Source: Planctomycetota bacterium
GTDB lineage: Bacteria > Planctomycetota > UBA1135 > GCA-002686595
NCBI GenBank assembly: GCA_021413885.1
Contig: JAIOPM010000057.1
Location: forward strand, 248,001 to 312,000
Length of the DNA: 64,000 bases
Reading direction: 5' to 3'
Numbering within the stretch: the first letter of the stretch is position 1; each line of letters opens with the position of its first letter. The position numbers and the translations under genes are program-made. The notes below the pieces were generated by a model. It was given only the letters and a program-made list of their open reading frames with translations. It was not told the origin of the DNA and did no database searches. Below, one piece after another: positions 36,929-45,688 of this stretch.

Positions 36929-38062
36929 TCACGCGTCGAGCACCGCGAGCTCTTCGTGGCGCGGGCCGCGCTCGGGATCCGCGACCGCGAACTTGCCGCC
37001 CTTGAGGCTCACGCCGGCGAAACGGCCGGAGAGATCGAGCGTGTAGAACTGCAGGTTGAAGCTCGGACGCCCGTCGGCATCGACCATCTCGGGTTGCCAC
37101 TTCGAGAGCCGCTGCGCCTGACGCACGACGCGCCGCAGCGCTTCCTTCGCCGCGTCGAGCGGCGCGGCGCCCTGACGCAGGAGCTCGACGATCGCGAAGC
37201 TGCCGTTGGCGAGGATCGATGCTTCGCCGCGGCCGGTCGCGCCGGCGCTGCCGCACTCCTGATCGCAGTAGAGCCCCGCGCCGATGATCGGCGAGTCGCC
37301 GACGCGGCCCGGGATCTTGAACGCGAGGCCGGAGGTCGTCGTGCAGCAGGCGACTTCGCCGCGCGTCGAGAGCGCGGAGACGTGGATCGTACCGGTCGGC
37401 CGTTTCCACGCGGAACGCGAAGCGACGCGCTGCCAGTCCGCGCTTTCGAGCGACGCGTTCTTCGGCGGCTTCGGCGGCTCGCGCTCCTGCAGCCAATCGT
37501 CGTCGGAGCTCAGGCGCTCCTTCCATTCGAGCCACGCCTTGCGCGACGCTTCGGTCAGAAGCTCGACGTGCGGGAACCCGTGCGCGCGCGCGAACTCGTA
37601 CGCGCCCTTGCCGACGAGCAGGCAGTGATCGGTGCGCTGCATCACCAACTTCGCGACTTCGCTCGGGTGCAGGATGTTCTCGATGCACGCAACGGCGCCG
37701 GACTTGTGCGTCGGTCCGTACATGCACGCGGCGTCGAGCTGCACGACGCCGTCCTCGTTCGGCAAGCCGCCGAGTCCGACCGATTGGTCCTCGGGGTCGG
37801 CCTCTTGCACCTTGCACACTTCGACGGCGACGTCGAGCGGATCGCCGCCGTCGGCGAGGTCCTTGTAGAAGCGCTGCATGCCGACGAGCGCGTTGGCGCT
37901 GCCGACCAACAACGGAAAACCGGTGCGCGGCGTCGACGTCTTCGGCGCGGCGACGGTGCGCTCCTGATTCGCGGGCGCGGCGCACGCAAGGGCCCACGCG
38001 GCGGCGCCTCCGCCGAGGAACGTGCGACGGTCGTATCCGGGAGCGGTGTTGGGCTCGTTCAC
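36929..38062 (-). CDS. Glycosylasparaginase / isoaspartyl peptidase-type Ntn-hydrolase, Tat-exported
   Basis: A 377-residue protein of the N4-(beta-N-acetylglucosaminyl)-L-asparaginase family, which is self-cleaved to expose a threonine nucleophile. The N-terminus is a twin-arginine signal (RRTFLGGG, then hydrophobic, with LACA as a possible lipobox). The nucleophile context PTGTIHVSAL gives Thr225, and downstream GRVGDSPIIGAG is the substrate-binding signature. Relatives hydrolyse the Asn-GlcNAc bond of glycopeptides or isoaspartyl dipeptides. GTG start at 38062 is fixed by a GTGA overlap with the M28 peptidase stop. Together they suggest an exported peptide-scavenging operon. Confidence 0.88.
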   Translation of the reverse strand: MNEPNTAPGYDRRTFLGGGAAAWALACAAPANQERTVAAPKTSTPRTGFPLLVGSANALVGMQRFYKDLADGGDPLDVAVEVCKVQEADPEDQSVGLGGLPNEDGVVQLDAACMYGPTHKSGAVACIENILHPSEVAKLVMQRTDHCLLVGKGAYEFARAHGFPHVELLTEASRKAWLEWKERLSSDDDWLQEREPPKPPKNASLESADWQRVASRSAWKRPTGTIHVSALSTRGEVACCTTTSGLAFKIPGRVGDSPIIGAGLYCDQECGSAGATGRGEASILANGSFAIVELLRQGAAPLDAAKEALRRVVRQAQRLSKWQPEMVDADGRPSFNLQFYTLDLSGRFAGVSLKGGKFAVADPERGPRHEELAVLDA

Positions 38063-39822
38063 GGCTTCGAGGTCGCTTCCGCCGGAACCGGCGGGGGCAA
38101 GCGCAGGCATTCGCTGCGCAACCAATGACGCGCGCCGACGCACCAATCGCGCCAGCTCTGCGCGAGAGCTTCGTCCTGGACTTTCTCCGCGGCGCGCGTG
38201 CGCACGAGCAGTTCCTCGTTCAACGACTCGAGGTAGCGCTGCAGATCGGCGGCGCACGGATCGGCGAGCGCGAGCGCGGTCGCGAGCAACGCGGCCGCCG
38301 TGCGGCGCATCTCGCTCGGGTCGACGTCGTCCATGCGGTCGAGGCTCGTGTGGTACGCGAAGTCGGTGAAGTGCCAGAACAACGCGGCCGGAATGCCCTT
38401 CGCGATGAAGATGTCGTGGTCGGAGCCGCCTTCGTACGGATGCTCGGCCGTCTTCCAACCACCGTCGAGCGCGGCGACGTCGTGGATCGCGCAACGCGCG
38501 ACGATCGCGACGCCGTTCGGTCGCAGGCTGCCGGGATCGACCGTGCCCGCGCCCCACGGCGTGTGGTGATCGGGTTCGAGCGGCGTGATCGCCGCGGGAT
38601 CGGGCATGCGCTCGAGCAACGCGATCGCGCCGGTGCGCTCGCGCGATTCGCCGGTCATGTCGGACGAGAGCCCGGCGACCGGAGTCAACTTGGTCTGCGC
38701 GAGCCACTCCGACGTCTGACGGAACTCGTCGCCCCACAGGAAGACCAACGTGCGCGACGGACGCGGGAGCTCGCCGGCTTCGATCGCGGCGACGAGACCG
38801 ATCGCGGACTCGAGCATGCCGGCGACGCCGGTCGCGTTGTCGCACGCGCCGGGTTCCTGCACGTGGCTCGCGATCGCGACCGCTTCCTGCGGGCGATCGC
38901 GGCCGACGACACGCGCGACCAACGTACGCAGCGGCTTCTGCTCGAAGCGCACTTCGGCGGAGAACGCGAGGCGCGTCTCGGGCGCGCGCTCGCACGCCGC
39001 GCGAATCGCCTCGAACGACGCCGGCGAGATGCGCGCGACCGGGATCGGCGTGCCGTACGGCACGCTCGAGAATTGGATCGCTCGCGTGTCCCGTTGCGCG
39101 GGGCTCGGATCGGCGTTGTAGGCCTCGAGGTAGCTCGAGATCACCGCCTTCGCGCCGAGCTCGTGCGCGCGCTTCAGCACGTTCGGCACCGGCGACGCGG
39201 TCGTGACGAGGATCTCGCCGGCGTCGAGCGAATCGAGGCCGAGCGCGACGCCGCCCGACACGTCGGCGGACGGCGCGTTGATCGGCAACATCACGCGGTC
39301 GACGTCTTCGCTCTTCTCGAAGGCGTGCAGCACGCGTTGCGCGCCGGCCGCGTCGACCAACGCGAGACGAGCGCGCAGCGGAGTCCACGCCTCGGCGGGC
39401 GAGCGACGGTCCTGCATCCAGGCCTTCGAAGTGAGCTCACTGGAAAGGAACTCGAGCTCGAAGCCGTCCTTCGAACCGAAGCCGGCGGCGCGCAAACGTT
39501 CCGCGACGTGATCGAGCACGAGATCGAAGCCTTCGTTCGCCGGCGCGCGGTAGAAGCGATCGACGAAGCGCGTCTCCTCGAGCGCGCGCGCCGGATCGAA
39601 GCGCGCGTGGATCACGCGCGCGAAACGCGCCGTTCCCGAAGTGCCCGCGGTCACCCCGGGACCGACGTGGTCGCCGCTCAACACGGTCGGGCTCGGCGGC
39701 AAACTCTCGAGCAAGCCCTTCGGGATCTTCGGCTCCGAGCGGCACGCGCCGACGACCGTGAGCACCAAGACCGACGCGGTCCTCGCGGCGAGAACCGAAC
39801 GTACGCGGCGTCGCGAACCCAT
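38059..39822 (-). CDS. M28-family peptidase lipoprotein
   Basis: A 587-residue exported protein with a lipobox (LVLTVVGACRS). The catalytic domain is the M28 fold: the first zinc histidine in IASHVQEPGACDNATGV (His and bridging Asp), the acidic pair in FLWGDEFRQTSEW, SSDMTG, and a late His ligand in YEGGSDHDIFI. A protease-associated-like insert lies in the first half. Relatives are aminopeptidases or carboxypeptidases. The standard second glutamate pair reads Asp-Glu, a minor variant. ATG at 39822 is preceded by a strong GGAGGAGG-type ribosome site. Confidence 0.88.
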   Translation of the reverse strand: MGSRRRVRSVLAARTASVLVLTVVGACRSEPKIPKGLLESLPPSPTVLSGDHVGPGVTAGTSGTARFARVIHARFDPARALEETRFVDRFYRAPANEGFDLVLDHVAERLRAAGFGSKDGFELEFLSSELTSKAWMQDRRSPAEAWTPLRARLALVDAAGAQRVLHAFEKSEDVDRVMLPINAPSADVSGGVALGLDSLDAGEILVTTASPVPNVLKRAHELGAKAVISSYLEAYNADPSPAQRDTRAIQFSSVPYGTPIPVARISPASFEAIRAACERAPETRLAFSAEVRFEQKPLRTLVARVVGRDRPQEAVAIASHVQEPGACDNATGVAGMLESAIGLVAAIEAGELPRPSRTLVFLWGDEFRQTSEWLAQTKLTPVAGLSSDMTGESRERTGAIALLERMPDPAAITPLEPDHHTPWGAGTVDPGSLRPNGVAIVARCAIHDVAALDGGWKTAEHPYEGGSDHDIFIAKGIPAALFWHFTDFAYHTSLDRMDDVDPSEMRRTAAALLATALALADPCAADLQRYLESLNEELLVRTRAAEKVQDEALAQSWRDWCVGARHWLRSECLRLPPPVPAEATSKP

Positions 39823-39857
39823 GCTCCGCTCCTCCTCCGCCTTCATGGCGGAACGCT

Positions 39858-40724
39858 TCAGACCAAGTACTTGTCGATCAGCAGCCCGAGACGCGTCTGC
39901 GCTTCGGGCGCAATGCGGTCCTTCGCGGTCATGATCGCGAATTGGAGCGCGCTCCCGCAGCGGCAGCCGCGGTGACCGGCGAACAGCGGCACCGCCGCCT
40001 TGATCACGTTGCGCGCGTTCCCGATGTTCTTGTGCATCACCGCGAGGATCGCCTCGACCGTGACGTCGTCGTGGCCTTCGTACCAGCAGTCGTAGTCGGT
40101 CGCCATCGCGAGCGTCGCGTAGCAGATCTCGGCTTCGCGGGCGAGCTTCGCCTCTTGCAGGTTGGTCATGCCGATCACGTCGACGCCCCACGAACGGTAG
40201 AGCTTCGACTCCGCACGCGTCGAGAACTGCGGGCCTTCCATGTTCACGTACGTGCCGCCGTCGTGCGCCTTGACGCCGATCTGCTTGGTCGCGCCGAGGA
40301 ACACCTTGCGCACTTCGTCGCACACCGGATCGGCGAACATCACGTGCGCGACGACGCCGTCGGTGAAGAACGTGTCGGGCCGGTGGCGCGTGCGATCGAT
40401 GAACTGATCGATCACGACGAAATCGCCGGGCTGGATGTCCTCGCGCATCGAACCGACCGCGGAGATCGAGAGGATGCGCGTGACGCCGAGCTTCTTGAGC
40501 CCCCAGATGTTCGCGCGGAAATTGATCTCGGAGGGCGAGATGCGGTGGCCGCGACCGTGGCGCGGCAGGAACACCATCGGCACGCCGCCGAGGTTGCCGA
40601 GAATGAACGCATCGCTCGGCGCGCCGAACGGCGTCGAGAGTTGGACTTCGCGGACGTCGGTCAGCCCGTCGATCTCGTACAGGCCCGAACCGCCGATCAC
40701 GCCGACCACCAGTTGTTCGCTCAT
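39858..40724 (-). CDS. mtnP: S-methyl-5'-thioadenosine phosphorylase
   Basis: A 288-residue purine phosphorylase that recycles methylthioadenosine to adenine and methylthioribose-1-phosphate. Signatures in order: VGVIGGSGLY, phosphate-binding PRHGRGH, RTRHRPDTFF, and the substrate motif YVNMEGPQFSTRAES followed by GMTNLQEAKLAREAEICYATLAMATDYDCW. The MTAP-type rather than inosine-type phosphorylase is favoured by the overall pattern. An AGAGGAG ribosome site precedes ATG. It starts 37 bases after truD and is followed by the M28 gene after 35 bases. Confidence 0.93.
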   Translation of the reverse strand: MSEQLVVGVIGGSGLYEIDGLTDVREVQLSTPFGAPSDAFILGNLGGVPMVFLPRHGRGHRISPSEINFRANIWGLKKLGVTRILSISAVGSMREDIQPGDFVVIDQFIDRTRHRPDTFFTDGVVAHVMFADPVCDEVRKVFLGATKQIGVKAHDGGTYVNMEGPQFSTRAESKLYRSWGVDVIGMTNLQEAKLAREAEICYATLAMATDYDCWYEGHDDVTVEAILAVMHKNIGNARNVIKAAVPLFAGHRGCRCGSALQFAIMTAKDRIAPEAQTRLGLLIDKYLV

Positions 40725-40761
40725 CGCTCTCCTCTAGAGAATTCCGCGCGCGGCGGACGCG

Positions 40762-42723
40762 TCATCTTAGCGGGCGATCGCCGCCGGAGCGCTCGTCGCG
40801 TCCGCGTCCGAAGCCGCGCGGTCGGAACGGACCACGTTGCGGTCGATCGGAACGACCGCGATCGCCGCCGCTGTCGCGTCCGGCGTCACGTCCGCCACCG
40901 TGTCCATACGGAGCGCGATACGGACGTGCCCCGCCGCCGGAGTTGCCGCCGCGATCGTTGCTCGGTCCTCGATCGTCGGGACGCGGACGGTACGAGCGAT
41001 CGCCGTCGCCCGCGGGTCGGTACGGTCGGTAGCCGCCTTCGCGTCGGAACTCGCCGGGTCCGCGCGGACCGCGGTTGTCGTCGGAGCGCGGACGATAGCC
41101 GCGGTCGCTCGGCGGACTCCACGGGCGATACGGACGATCGCCGCCTTCGCGTCGAGGCTCGCTGCGACCGCGATCGTCTTCGCGCGGCCGGAACGGACGG
41201 TCGTAGGAACCGCGCCGATCGTCGGGCCGCGGTCGGTACGGCCGGTCGCCGCCTTCACGTCGGAAGTTGCCGGCGCCGCGCGAGTCATCGGAACGCGGAC
41301 GGAAGTTGCCGCTTCCACGGGAGTCGTCGGAGCGCGGGCGGTACGGACGATCGTTGCGCGCGTTCGGAGTCCACGGCCGTTGCCCACGATCGCCGCCCTC
41401 GCGGTGGAAGTCGCGCGGACGACGGTCGTCGCTTCCTCGATCGCCGCCGCTCGAGTAACCGTGGCCGCGGTACGGACGTTCGTCGCGTTCGCGCGTGTCG
41501 TCGCGACGCGGAGCTTCCGAGCTCGACGTCTCGTCGCCTTCCGCGCCTTCGGCGAGCGGACGCGCGAGCATGCGTCGCACGACCAACGTGGCGTACGCGC
41601 CGCGCGGCAGATCGAAGCGCATCTTGACGAGCGCCATCCCGCGATTCTCCTCGTCCGGCTCCGACGGCCGCACGCGCAAGTGTCCCGGCGTGATGAAGAG
41701 CGGACGGTCCTCGCCCTTCAGCTGGAAACCGCTGACGCCGCGGATGTCGAAATCCGGCGGCAGGATGTGGTCGCGCGCGAGGACTTCTTCGAGCGCGCGT
41801 CGCTGCTCGACATTCGTCACGTCCTCGAGGCGCGGCCCGGGCAGACGGAAGCTCTCCCCGAGGTCGGCGACCTTCTCGCGCGACAGCGGATAGACCAGCG
41901 GGCCTTCCTCCGAATCGACGACGCGGCGTTCGCTGCGTTCGGTCCGCGCGCGCACGAGACCGGCGACCGCGCGGTTCCAGAGGTGCGATTGGTACGCGTA
42001 GAGGTGGATCAAGCGCAGCCGCGACGCCAAGTGATAGAACGCGCCTGCGAAGTCGTCGCGGTTCTTCTTGAGGTGCTCGAACACCGAGTGGTGTTGGCCG
42101 AAGCGCCCCGCGATGTCGCGGCATTCGGCCCAGTTGCCCCAACTGTGGTGGAGCGCGGTGCGGAACGATTTGGTCTTCGGATCGTCGGCGGCGGACGGCG
42201 TCGCGAGCAGTTGCTTGAGCGCCTTCTCATGCTCGCCGTGCAACAGATCGAGCGCGATCCAACCCTGACCGTGGCGCAGGTTGCCGAAGCGCTGCTCGTC
42301 GAAGTAGTTGACGAGCCCGACATCGCGCACGACCTGCAAGTTGCCGCGCAGGACGGCGAGCTCTTCCTGATCGAGGCCGCGCACGACGAGTTCGAACGCA
42401 TTGCCGTCGCTGTCGCGGCTCGTGAGCTCGCGCTCGGCGAAACCGATGCCCTCGACCTTCAGATCGCTCGCGGCGATCGTCACTTCCTTGCCGTGGTGCA
42501 CGGCCATGTGTTGCGTCGTGATCCCTTGGCGGTCCTTGAAGCCCGCCATGAAGACTTCACCGGCGCCGACGCCGGCCTCGCGCGCCAACGCGGCGGCGGC
42601 CTCCATCGACGTCATCTTCTTCTTCGTGACGCGGTACACGCGCCATTCACCGGTCGCGGTCACGAAGTCCGGGCGCAGGAGCTCGCGCACTCGGAAGTCT
42701 TCCAGTCGTTGCTTGATCCTCAT
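40762..42723 (-). CDS. truD: tRNA pseudouridine synthase TruD with long Arg/Gly/Asp-rich tail
   Basis: A 653-residue protein; the first ~385 residues are TruD, which makes pseudouridine 13 in tRNA-Glu and others. Catalytic Asp64 lies in GFKDRQGITTQ; further TruD signatures are DEQRFGNLRHG and the NRAVAGLVRAR region. The last ~260 residues are a low-complexity tail of repeating units such as RREGGDRPYRPR and DDRGPS, rich in Arg, Gly, Asp, Pro and Tyr with no predicted fold. Such RG-type tails in helicases and RNA enzymes bind RNA or drive condensation. ATG at 42723 overlaps the stop of the RluD-like gene (ATGA). Confidence 0.9.
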   Translation of the reverse strand: MRIKQRLEDFRVRELLRPDFVTATGEWRVYRVTKKKMTSMEAAAALAREAGVGAGEVFMAGFKDRQGITTQHMAVHHGKEVTIAASDLKVEGIGFAERELTSRDSDGNAFELVVRGLDQEELAVLRGNLQVVRDVGLVNYFDEQRFGNLRHGQGWIALDLLHGEHEKALKQLLATPSAADDPKTKSFRTALHHSWGNWAECRDIAGRFGQHHSVFEHLKKNRDDFAGAFYHLASRLRLIHLYAYQSHLWNRAVAGLVRARTERSERRVVDSEEGPLVYPLSREKVADLGESFRLPGPRLEDVTNVEQRRALEEVLARDHILPPDFDIRGVSGFQLKGEDRPLFITPGHLRVRPSEPDEENRGMALVKMRFDLPRGAYATLVVRRMLARPLAEGAEGDETSSSEAPRRDDTRERDERPYRGHGYSSGGDRGSDDRRPRDFHREGGDRGQRPWTPNARNDRPYRPRSDDSRGSGNFRPRSDDSRGAGNFRREGGDRPYRPRPDDRRGSYDRPFRPREDDRGRSEPRREGGDRPYRPWSPPSDRGYRPRSDDNRGPRGPGEFRREGGYRPYRPAGDGDRSYRPRPDDRGPSNDRGGNSGGGARPYRAPYGHGGGRDAGRDSGGDRGRSDRPQRGPFRPRGFGRGRDERSGGDRPLR

Positions 42724-43739
42724 CGTCGGTGGGCTCGCACTTTCCCGAGCTGCTTCAGCACGCGCGCGAAATCCTTCGGGAGCGGCGATTCGACGCGCAC
42801 GCGCGTGCCGTCGACGCCGTCGTACTCGATCGCCGCCGCGTGGAGCGTCGTGCGCTCGATCAGCGGGCGTTCCTGTTCGCCACGCTTCTTGCGGTAGTCG
42901 TCCTTGAGCTCGGAGAGCAGCAACGCGCGCCGCCGTCCGTAGTAGGGATCGACGACGAGAGGAAAGCCCTCGTGCGCGAGGTGCACGCGAATCTGGTGCG
43001 TGCGGCCGGTCAACGGTCGCGCGACGAGCAGCGTGTAACCGTGGAAGCGCTCCGCGACCGCGATCTCGGTGCGCGCCGCCTTGCCGTCGGTCGCGACGCA
43101 CATCGCGCCGCTCTTGCGCTTGTCGGGGCCGATCGGGAGATCGATCACCGCGCGCGCGCCGTCGTCGAGCGGATGTTCGCCCTCGACCAACGCCAGGTAT
43201 TCCTTCGCGATCGTGCCCCCGTCGAAGCCCTCGCGCAGCTTCTGTTCGGCCTCCAACGTCTTCGCGAAGAGCACGACGCCGCTGGTGTCCTTGTCGAGTC
43301 GGTGGACGAGCCGCGGACGGAACTCGCCGCGACCGAGCAAGCCCGGACCGCGCGAACGCGAGAGTTCGACGAGGCCGTCGAGGACGTTCGGGCGCTCGAT
43401 GTCGCGCTCGGGCTCGACCGCGAGGCCGGTCGGCTTGTCGATCGCGATCACGTGCTCGTTCTCCGCGAGGATCACCAGCGGCGCCTCGAGCGCGTTCAGC
43501 GAACGCTCCTGGGCCGCGATCTCGTCGTCTTCGAGCTCGAGGCCGATCACGTCGTTCTCGCGCAGTCGATGGGAAGACCAGACCGGCGCGCCGTTGATCG
43601 AGACGCGGCCCGAACGGACGACGCCGCGCAGGAAGCTCTTCTTGACCTCGGGGAAAGCTCGCGCGAGGAACTCGTCGAGCTGCATGCCCGACTGCTCGGG
43701 CTCCACGGCGATGTGTTGGACCACGGCGTTTGGGCTCAC
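42720..43739 (-). CDS. RluA/RluD-family pseudouridine synthase
   Basis: A 339-residue RNA modification enzyme. An S4-like RNA-binding domain at the N-terminus (KSFLRGVVRSGRVSINGAPV) is followed by the catalytic domain with HRLDKDTSGVV, where Asp149 is the catalytic aspartate, and GRTHQIRVHLA. Relatives modify 23S rRNA (RluD, RluC) or tRNA; the exact target cannot be told from sequence. GTG at 43739 is fixed by the GTGA overlap with the hpt stop, and the stop overlaps truD by four bases. Confidence 0.92.
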   Translation of the reverse strand: MSPNAVVQHIAVEPEQSGMQLDEFLARAFPEVKKSFLRGVVRSGRVSINGAPVWSSHRLRENDVIGLELEDDEIAAQERSLNALEAPLVILAENEHVIAIDKPTGLAVEPERDIERPNVLDGLVELSRSRGPGLLGRGEFRPRLVHRLDKDTSGVVLFAKTLEAEQKLREGFDGGTIAKEYLALVEGEHPLDDGARAVIDLPIGPDKRKSGAMCVATDGKAARTEIAVAERFHGYTLLVARPLTGRTHQIRVHLAHEGFPLVVDPYYGRRRALLLSELKDDYRKKRGEQERPLIERTTLHAAAIEYDGVDGTRVRVESPLPKDFARVLKQLGKVRAHRR

Positions 43740-44317
43740 ACGCCATCCGATCGGGGGGGCGATCGGGTGCCGGGGCGGGAGCGCGACCAGCACTCCTGCT
43801 TCAGGGCTCCGACGAAAGGCAAGTTGCGATAACGTCCGGCGAAGTCGAGGCCGTAGCCGACGACGAACAGGTCATCGACCTCGAACGCGCGGAAGTCCGC
43901 GTGGAAATCGACGGCGCGGCGCGCGGGCTTGTCGAGGAACACGCACGTGCGCACCTCGGCGGCGCCGCGCTGCACGAGCTCGTCGACCAAGCGCGAGAGC
44001 GTCCGTCCGGTGTCGAGGATGTCGTCGACGAGCAACAGGTTGCGGCCCGCGAGTTCGCTCTCGGCCGGAAAGAAATTGAGGACCAGTTCTCGGGCTTGTG
44101 TACCGGCGCCGTAGCTCGACGCGCTGACGAACGCGAGCTCGAGGGGAATCGGTATGCGCCGGATCAGGTCCGAGGCGAAGATGCACGCGCCCTTGAGGAC
44201 GCTGACGACCGTGAAATCACGGCCGCGGTAGGCGCGAGTCACCTCTTCGGCGACTCGATCGATGCCCGCGACGATCTGCTGCTCGTTGAAGAGGATACGT
44301 TCGACGTCTTCGTGCAC
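43736..44317 (-). CDS. hpt: Hypoxanthine phosphoribosyltransferase
   Basis: A 193-residue purine-salvage enzyme. The PRPP-binding loop LLVDDILDTGRTLSRL is intact, as are SVLKGACIFASDLIRRI, FVSASSYG and the base-contact segment FLDKPARRAVDF. The GTG start at 44317 is supported by a GGAGGG ribosome site about seven bases upstream; a longer open frame further upstream lacks any match to the family. It heads the minus-strand block hpt, RluD-like synthase, truD, whose members overlap by four bases each. Confidence 0.92.
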   Translation of the reverse strand: MHEDVERILFNEQQIVAGIDRVAEEVTRAYRGRDFTVVSVLKGACIFASDLIRRIPIPLELAFVSASSYGAGTQARELVLNFFPAESELAGRNLLLVDDILDTGRTLSRLVDELVQRGAAEVRTCVFLDKPARRAVDFHADFRAFEVDDLFVVGYGLDFAGRYRNLPFVGALKQECWSRSRPGTRSPPRSDGV

Positions 44318-44626
44318 GAGAGCCCTCCGAGACCGACAGGCAACGACGGCGGGCGCCGGCTCGGCCGTGGCGGAGATAAGGGCAAAGAGTCTAGCGCCGG
44401 GGCGATCCGCGGGCAACGCGCGACGACAGTCTTGCGCACGACCGTTGTTACCGGACGCGGCGAGTCGATATCCTCCCCGGCTGCCGCATTCTGCGGGCGC
44501 CCCGGCTTGGCCACGGAGCGTTTGGAGACACGAGCTTCCCTCGTCTTGCGTTCGCACGAGCACCGACACACGGCGCTCGGGATTCGGATTCTCCTTGGAC
44601 GGACTCGCGCTCCCCAACCTCGACCG
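44318..44626. promoter_or_regulatory. 309-base divergent intergenic region
   Basis: No gene is seen between hpt (minus) and the 97-residue gene (plus). A possible plus-strand promoter is TTGTTA at 44445-44450 with TATCCT at 44469-44474 (18-base spacing), 152 bases before ATG 44627. No strong hairpin or repeat is visible. Confidence 0.3.
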
Positions 44627-44920
44627 ATGAACGGAAAACGTGCCTACAACCGTCGGTCCGACGATCAACGCATCGCGGACCTCGAAGCCCAGATCGAAAG
44701 CATTCGAACGCGCACCGAAGAGAAAGCGCGGCCGGATGGTCCGGTGCTCAAAGCTGTACCGAGCGTCGCGCGGCACCTGAGGAAGTTCGCCGACAAGTGC
44801 CATCAATTCGGACGCGCCGATCTCGCAAATTCGGTCTTCGCGTTCCTCGCGGGACTCGAACGCGCGGCCGAGTCCGATCCGATCGGTGAACGTCGAGGCC
44901 GCAAGTCGAACGACGAGTGA
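44627..44920 (+). CDS. Small basic protein, function unknown
   Basis: A 97-residue basic, largely helical protein. The N-terminal half (MNGKRAYNRRSDDQRIADLE, then an IESIRTRTEEK stretch) looks like a short coiled coil; the second half contains ARHLRKFADKCHQFGRADLA, a helix pair with conserved-looking Arg and His, and a Lys/Arg-rich end. I do not recognise a family, but the layout would suit a small nucleic-acid-binding protein. The start has no strong ribosome site. Confidence 0.6.
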   Translation: MNGKRAYNRRSDDQRIADLEAQIESIRTRTEEKARPDGPVLKAVPSVARHLRKFADKCHQFGRADLANSVFAFLAGLERAAESDPIGERRGRKSNDE

Positions 44921-44978
44921 GTTCGCGCACGCCGCGCGAAACGCTCGTGGAATCGGCCGCGAAGGCCGCGCAGCAAAG

Positions 44979-45515
44979 ATGAACCGACACCCCGACGTTC
45001 GATTGCAGTCGAGCGAGCTCGTCTACTCCGCGCGCGTGTTCGACGTGCGTCGCGAGCAACTCACTCTTCCGTCCGGCCTGAAGCAGGACCTGACGATCAT
45101 CGATCACCCCGGCGCGGTCGCGATCGCGGCGCAGCTCGACGACGGGCGGCTCGTCCTCGTGCGTCAGTACAGACACGCGGTCGGCGATTGGTTGGTCGAG
45201 CTCCCGGCCGGGCGCATCGAGCGCGACGAGGATCCGTTGGTCGCGGCGCAACGGGAGCTCGAGGAGGAAACTGGGTATCGCTCCGAGCATTGGTCGAAGC
45301 TCGCCGAGTTTTTCGCGGCGCCGGGTTTCTGCTCCGAGCTGATGACGGTGTTTCACGCGCGCGACGTCACGCGCGTCACCGGCGCAAAACGGGCCCAGGA
45401 CCCCGACGAGGAGCTCGAGATCGTCCGCTGCTCCCCGAGTGAGCTTCTCGAAACGCCGCCGCGCGACGCGAAGACGTGGCTCGCGGCGCAGCTGCTCTTC
45501 GGTCGCGCGCAGTGA
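44979..45515 (+). CDS. Nudix hydrolase, ADP-ribose pyrophosphatase-like
   Basis: A 178-residue hydrolase with a complete Nudix box: LPAGRIERDEDPLVAAQREL followed by EEETGY, the Gly-x5-Glu-x7-Arg-Glu-x2-Glu-Glu-x-Gly pattern. The pre-box segment LVRQYRHAVGDWLVELPAG and the C-terminal DEELEIV resemble NudF/ADP-ribose pyrophosphatases, which clear free ADP-ribose to AMP and ribose-5-phosphate; the substrate is inferred. ATG at 44979 is used. It follows the 97-residue gene by 58 bases. Confidence 0.9.
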   Translation: MNRHPDVRLQSSELVYSARVFDVRREQLTLPSGLKQDLTIIDHPGAVAIAAQLDDGRLVLVRQYRHAVGDWLVELPAGRIERDEDPLVAAQRELEEETGYRSEHWSKLAEFFAAPGFCSELMTVFHARDVTRVTGAKRAQDPDEELEIVRCSPSELLETPPRDAKTWLAAQLLFGRAQ

Positions 45516-45543
45516 AATCCGCCGCGGGTGCCGACCTTCTCAC

Positions 45544-45573
45544 TTGATCGAGCGTCCGCGCCGTCGCGATAAT
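45544..45573 (+). promoter_or_regulatory. Predicted promoter of the NtrC-like regulator gene
   Basis: TTGATC at 45544-45549 and GATAAT at 45568-45573 are 18 bases apart, giving a leader of about 110 bases before ATG 45689. Confidence 0.5.
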
Positions 45574-45688
45574 CGCGCGCGAAACTCGCACCTACTTCGA
45601 TGTCCCTGGGCGGGGACCCTCGAGGGCAGTTTCTCGCGTCGCCATCACGAACTCGAGGGGAGTCCGTCCACGGGCATGTCGTCAAATC

